NCBI GenBank assembly: GCA_030613045.1
Contig: JAUWMS010000080.1
Location: 1-8,358, forward strand
DNA: 8,358 nucleotides
Source of the DNA: Candidatus Latescibacterota bacterium
GTDB lineage: Bacteria > Latescibacterota > 4484-107
Reading direction: 5' to 3'
Part shown: positions 5,675-8,358 of the stretch, piece by piece
Position numbering within the stretch: position 1 is the stretch's first letter
Layout of the letters: each line of letters starts with the position of its first letter
Made by a program: the position numbers and the translations under genes
Notes under the pieces: model-generated
The model's input: the letters and a program-made list of their open reading frames with translations, nothing else
The model's database searches: none
What the model was told of the DNA's origin: nothing

Positions 5675-6796
5675 ATGAAAAAATCGAAAAGTCCAAAAAA
5701 GATAAGAATATGTTTTGCCGCCAAGTGGACCAATTCCCCGCATATGCAAGCATGGATGAACTATTACATACAGAACGAAAAGTATGATGTGCATATTATT
5801 ACGCATAGTAAAGAAGAAATCGAAGGGGCAAAGACCTATCATCTTCTCGCTTGGAGCAAGCTGAAGTTCATAAGCGGCCCGCTGCAAACCCGGTGGTTTC
5901 TCAGGAGAATACGTCCGGAACTCCTGCATGCCGATTCACTCACCCCCTATGGATTCTATGCGGCCCTGAGTCGTTTCCATCCGATGGTTGTTTCCTGCAG
6001 GGGCAGCGATGTGCTGATTAATCCGAAACGGTCTAACATATTAGCCTATATAACGAAGCTCGTGGTGAAAAGGGCGGATCTGATATGTGCCGTGGGAGAC
6101 CATTTGCGCCGACGCTTGATCACCCTCGGCGCGGATGAAGCAAAGGTTACGGCGATCACGATCGGAATAGATCTGGATAAATTCCACCCGGATGCTGACA
6201 AAAAAGGGATAATAAGAAAAAAAATAGGATGGATCGAGAACCCTCTTGTGGTCAGCATACGAAATTTTGAGTCCATTTACCATCTTGATTTGCTCATCAG
6301 GGCAATGCCCTTTATTATTAAAGAAAATAGCAGCGTCAGATTCATTATGGCGGGGAGAGGCACGCAGGAGAACTATTTGAAAGGCTTGGTGGGCACGTTG
6401 GGCATGAAGGAGTACGTGAAGTTTACGGGTTATATACAGCAAAATGAACTTCCAAAAATTCTTGCCTGCGCGGATGTTTACGTTTCGACCTCCCTGTCCG
6501 ATGGGATTTCGGTATCTTTGTTGGAAGGGATGGCCTGCGGGTGCTTTCCGGTCGTGACCGATATCCCCGCAAATAGAGCTTGGATTCAGGATGGAGAGAA
6601 CGGCTTTCTGGTACCCACGGATGATCCGAAGCTTCTGGCGGAACGAATCAGTTCCGCTATTAAAAATAAAGCGCTTATGGAACGTGCAAAAAAGAAAAAT
6701 AGTGAGCAGGTCAAAAGGAGAGCCGTTTGGGAGGAGATTATGAGAAACATAGAGGAAGAATATACGTCCTTGATAAAGGGAGGATCAGGTGAATAA
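5675..6796 (+). CDS. GT4-type retaining glycosyltransferase (GT-B fold)
   Basis: A 373-residue cytosolic or membrane-associated glycosyltransferase that would add one sugar from a nucleotide-sugar donor to a lipid-linked glycan intermediate. The N-terminal acceptor domain spans about 1-175 and contains LLHADSLTPYGFYAA (83-97) and CRGSDV (108-113), typical of GT4. The linker is ITIGIDLDKFHP (161-172). The C-terminal donor domain has FIMAGRG (223-229), VKFTGYI (248-254) and SDGISVSLLEGMACG (275-289), in which Asp276 takes the place of the first Glu of the usual EX7E motif and Glu284 is the second; the D variant is common in this subfamily. It begins 13 bases after the TAG of the secreted protein gene. 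ATG 5675 has no recognisable ribosome binding site, and the next in-frame Met (residue 24) would remove the first beta strand, so 5675 is kept. Its 3' end overlaps the epimerase gene by 8 bases. Sugar specificity is unknown. Confidence 0.92.
   Translation: MKKSKSPKKIRICFAAKWTNSPHMQAWMNYYIQNEKYDVHIITHSKEEIEGAKTYHLLAWSKLKFISGPLQTRWFLRRIRPELLHADSLTPYGFYAALSRFHPMVVSCRGSDVLINPKRSNILAYITKLVVKRADLICAVGDHLRRRLITLGADEAKVTAITIGIDLDKFHPDADKKGIIRKKIGWIENPLVVSIRNFESIYHLDLLIRAMPFIIKENSSVRFIMAGRGTQENYLKGLVGTLGMKEYVKFTGYIQQNELPKILACADVYVSTSLSDGISVSLLEGMACGCFPVVTDIPANRAWIQDGENGFLVPTDDPKLLAERISSAIKNKALMERAKKKNSEQVKRRAVWEEIMRNIEEEYTSLIKGGSGE
6778..6784 (+). promoter_or_regulatory. Ribosome binding site for the GTG-started epimerase gene
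   Basis: GGGAGGA, 4 bases before GTG 6789 and lying inside the end of the glycosyltransferase gene. It supports the GTG start over ATG 6813, which would leave only a 15-residue stub of the lipoprotein signal. The arrangement suggests translational coupling. Confidence 0.7.
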
Positions 6797-7730
6797 AAAG
6801 GGAATTTTTTCGATGGTCGTACTCGCTATTTTCATCCTCGGAGGGCTATCCGGTTGTTCGGATACAACGGTGAACATATACGAAACCAACATACAAGAAA
6901 GTGCGCAGGATACCACGTCCTGTCCGATGAGCGCGAACCTCGGATATTACTATCCAATCCTGTCCAAGAGCCCTTCGCACTGGAGTTCTTTGCCGGTTGA
7001 CCAGGATGGGATCGTATTGATAGATTATGGCGGTCAAATTGGAACACAGTACAATCCGGTGACGATTTCCCAATACGCCTTGGCGAATTACAATGCTTAC
7101 CTGGAAACCGGGGAAGACAGCTATAAGAACGAACTGATAAAACAAGCCGATTGGCTGCTTGAACACCAGGTTATCACGGAAAAAGGGTTCAGTGTCTGGT
7201 ATTATAATTTCGATTGGGATCCTAAACGTTATAACTGCAAGGCTCCCTGGGTCTCATCTATGTCTCAGGGACAAGTGATCGCCGTATTGATCCGAGCGTA
7301 TCAACTCACCGGGGACCAGAGTTACTTGAGTACCGCGGAAAGGACGTTGGGGTCCTTTGAATATGGCGTAGAGGATGGAGGCGTTCGTTTTGTGGATGAG
7401 GACGGGAGTGTTTTTTACCTGGAATGCGCGAGCAAGGCGCATGGAAGAATTTTGAACGGATTTATCTTCGCTCTGTTGGGTCTTTACGACTACTACGAAC
7501 CCACGGAAAGTCTGAGGGCGCTGAATCTGTTCAATAGCGGGATCGAGACACTGAAGGCGCGTCTGACGGATTACGACACCGGAGATTGGACGATGTACGA
7601 TCTTGTGGGAACCAGAGCGCCGGAGTTTTATCACCGATTGCATTGCAGGCTGCTATACGAACTGTATTTTGTCACGGGAGATCTTTTTTTCCTCGATTAC
7701 GCTGAGAAGTGGTACTCCTATCTGGATTAG
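6789..7730 (+). CDS. Lipoprotein resembling D-glucuronyl C5-epimerase (C5-epim_C domain)
   Basis: 313 residues. A type II signal peptide ends in the lipobox LSGC with Cys23; the following Ser does not match the Asp+2 inner-membrane retention rule of E. coli, so an outer-membrane location is possible. Residues about 80-313 match the C-terminal catalytic region of heparan-type glucuronyl C5-epimerases, which invert C5 of glucuronate to give iduronate in a finished chain. Shared blocks are YNPVTISQYALANY (88-101), WVSSMSQGQVIAVLIRAYQLTGD (154-176), ILNGFIFALLGLYD (211-224), LKARLTDYDTG and TMYDL (258-262), and YHRLH (271-275). Aligned from memory to human GLCE, Glu499, Tyr560 and Tyr578 correspond to Glu202, Tyr260 and Tyr271, while Tyr500 becomes Cys203 and Arg563 becomes Val263. 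The roughly 200-residue beta domain between the first and second blocks of the animal enzyme is absent. It is co-transcribed and overlapping with a glycosyltransferase gene. Family call strong; activity and substrate uncertain. Confidence 0.85.
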   Translation: MNKKGIFSMVVLAIFILGGLSGCSDTTVNIYETNIQESAQDTTSCPMSANLGYYYPILSKSPSHWSSLPVDQDGIVLIDYGGQIGTQYNPVTISQYALANYNAYLETGEDSYKNELIKQADWLLEHQVITEKGFSVWYYNFDWDPKRYNCKAPWVSSMSQGQVIAVLIRAYQLTGDQSYLSTAERTLGSFEYGVEDGGVRFVDEDGSVFYLECASKAHGRILNGFIFALLGLYDYYEPTESLRALNLFNSGIETLKARLTDYDTGDWTMYDLVGTRAPEFYHRLHCRLLYELYFVTGDLFFLDYAEKWYSYLD

Positions 7731-7737
7731 CTCCGGC

Positions 7738-7745
7738 AAAGGGGA
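7738..7745 (+). promoter_or_regulatory. Ribosome binding site for the second glycosyltransferase gene
   Basis: AAAGGGGA, 6 bases before ATG 7752, in the 21-base gap after the epimerase stop. It supports the chosen start and shows that the gene's initiation signal is intact despite the downstream amber codon. Confidence 0.65.
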
Positions 7746-7751
7746 TTTTAG

Positions 7752-8312
7752 ATGATCCATACCTGTATGCTCACGGGAACGCATTCTCCTTTCGATGCCC
7801 GGATTTTCCACAAGGAGTCGAAGAGTCTGAGGAAGTTTGGATATGAAGTTACGCTCGTTGCGCCTTCGGAGGAGATGGTCGAGGAGTGCGATAGAGATGG
7901 GATTCACCTTGTGCCGCTTCCGGCCTATACGAGCAAGGGAGTGAGGGCGGTCAATTTGTTTCGTCTCCTCTGGAAGGGACTTCATATCCGGGCGGAGGTG
8001 CTCCATGCTCATGAGTTGGATGCGCTTTTTGTCGGGCTGATTATCAAACTGCTTACCGGGCGAAGGCTGATCTACGATGCGCACGAGCATCACGCTTCGA
8101 TGATTGCTGAGAATCCCAAAATTCCGAAAGGGTTGAAGCCCTGGGTGGAAAGCCTAGTCGGCGCGATGGAGGAGATCGCCTGCCGTTTCGTGGACGGGGT
8201 GATCACGGTCAATCGGACGCTTCAGAAGCGCTATCTCCGGATCGGGAAACAGGCGGTCGTGTTGTACAACTGTCCTGTGTGGAGGCTGTTCGATCGTGGG
8301 TCCGAAAAATAG
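7752..8312 (+). CDS. GT4-type glycosyltransferase, N-terminal domain up to an in-frame amber codon
   Basis: 186 residues form a complete GT-B N-terminal domain: opening strand and loop TCMLTGTHSPFDARIFHKES (4-23), GYEVTLVAP (30-38), VLHAHELDALFVG (83-95), LIYDAHEH (106-113), VDGVITVN (147-154) and the interdomain linker VVLYNCPVW (169-177). Related proteins run to about 360-400 residues with a donor-binding second domain. Here the frame ends at TAG 8310-8312, just after the linker. The next 15 codons in the same frame read PSGVYDGRPVVVYLG, the expected first strand of the donor domain. The gene is therefore interrupted by one nonsense codon rather than truly short. It could be a recent pseudogene, a sequencing error, or read through. 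TAG serves as a true stop in two other genes of this window, so a general code change is unlikely. A 186-residue product without donor site would not be expected to transfer sugar. Confidence 0.85.
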   Translation: MIHTCMLTGTHSPFDARIFHKESKSLRKFGYEVTLVAPSEEMVEECDRDGIHLVPLPAYTSKGVRAVNLFRLLWKGLHIRAEVLHAHELDALFVGLIIKLLTGRRLIYDAHEHHASMIAENPKIPKGLKPWVESLVGAMEEIACRFVDGVITVNRTLQKRYLRIGKQAVVLYNCPVWRLFDRGSEK

Positions 8313-8358
8313 CCCTCTGGAGTCTATGACGGAAGACCTGTGGTGGTCTATCTGGGGG
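8313..8358 (+). pseudogene. In-frame continuation of the glycosyltransferase after the amber codon (partial, runs off the end)
   Basis: Fifteen codons in the same frame as the gene starting at 7752 encode PSGVYDGRPVVVYLG. The segment RPVVVYLGG-type (polar residue, three or four beta residues, then Gly-Gly) is the standard opening strand of the donor-binding domain in GT4 enzymes. No new start codon with a ribosome binding site precedes it. The rest of the domain lies outside the window. Confidence 0.7.

Noticed and set aside
8310..8312. TAG decoded as an amino acid (amber code change or pyrrolysine)
   Set aside because: TAG ends two other genes here at natural protein ends (5659-5661 after the sorting domain, 7728-7730 after the epimerase domain), so it is a normal stop in this genome; only local suppression remains possible.

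Overview
The window is a one-directional (all + strand) stretch of a cell-surface polysaccharide locus. It probably comes from an uncultured bacterium of the FCB (Fibrobacterota-Chlorobiota-Bacteroidota) group or a related candidate phylum. This rests on the 783-residue secreted protein, whose last 90 residues have the form of a type IX secretion (T9SS) / FlgD-like C-terminal sorting domain, and on the many short heptanucleotide repeat arrays between and inside genes. No rRNA, tRNA or core gene is present to fix the taxonomy.

Layout. Positions 1-72 are the tail of an upstream gene. 138-1532 encodes a 12-helix Wzx-type flippase that carries a repeat array in its central loop and ends inside a second array. 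1533-1777 is a non-coding gap made almost wholly of dispersed short repeats. 1778-3238 encodes an O-antigen polymerase/ligase (Wzy/WaaL superfamily). After a 71-base gap, 3310-5661 encodes a large secreted beta-rich protein with a T9SS-type tail. 5675-6796 is a GT4 glycosyltransferase, and it overlaps by 8 bases a GTG-started lipoprotein gene (6789-7730) whose product resembles the C-terminal catalytic part of heparan-type D-glucuronyl C5-epimerase. 7752 onward is another GT4 glycosyltransferase, interrupted by an in-frame TAG at 8310-8312. The same reading frame continues to the window end with recognisable glycosyltransferase sequence.

How the genes may work together (inference): cytoplasmic glycosyltransferases build a lipid-linked repeat unit, the flippase exports it, and the Wzy-like protein polymerises or ligates it. 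The lipoprotein epimerase would then change uronic acid stereochemistry in the exported chain, in logic like AlgG acting on alginate. The T9SS-type cargo protein may bind, anchor or process the glycan at the surface. An epimerase of the heparan-sulfate type next to a T9SS cargo protein in a Wzx/Wzy locus is the most interesting biology here. The amber-interrupted glycosyltransferase and the repeats colonising the flippase gene are the most interesting sequence-level observations.
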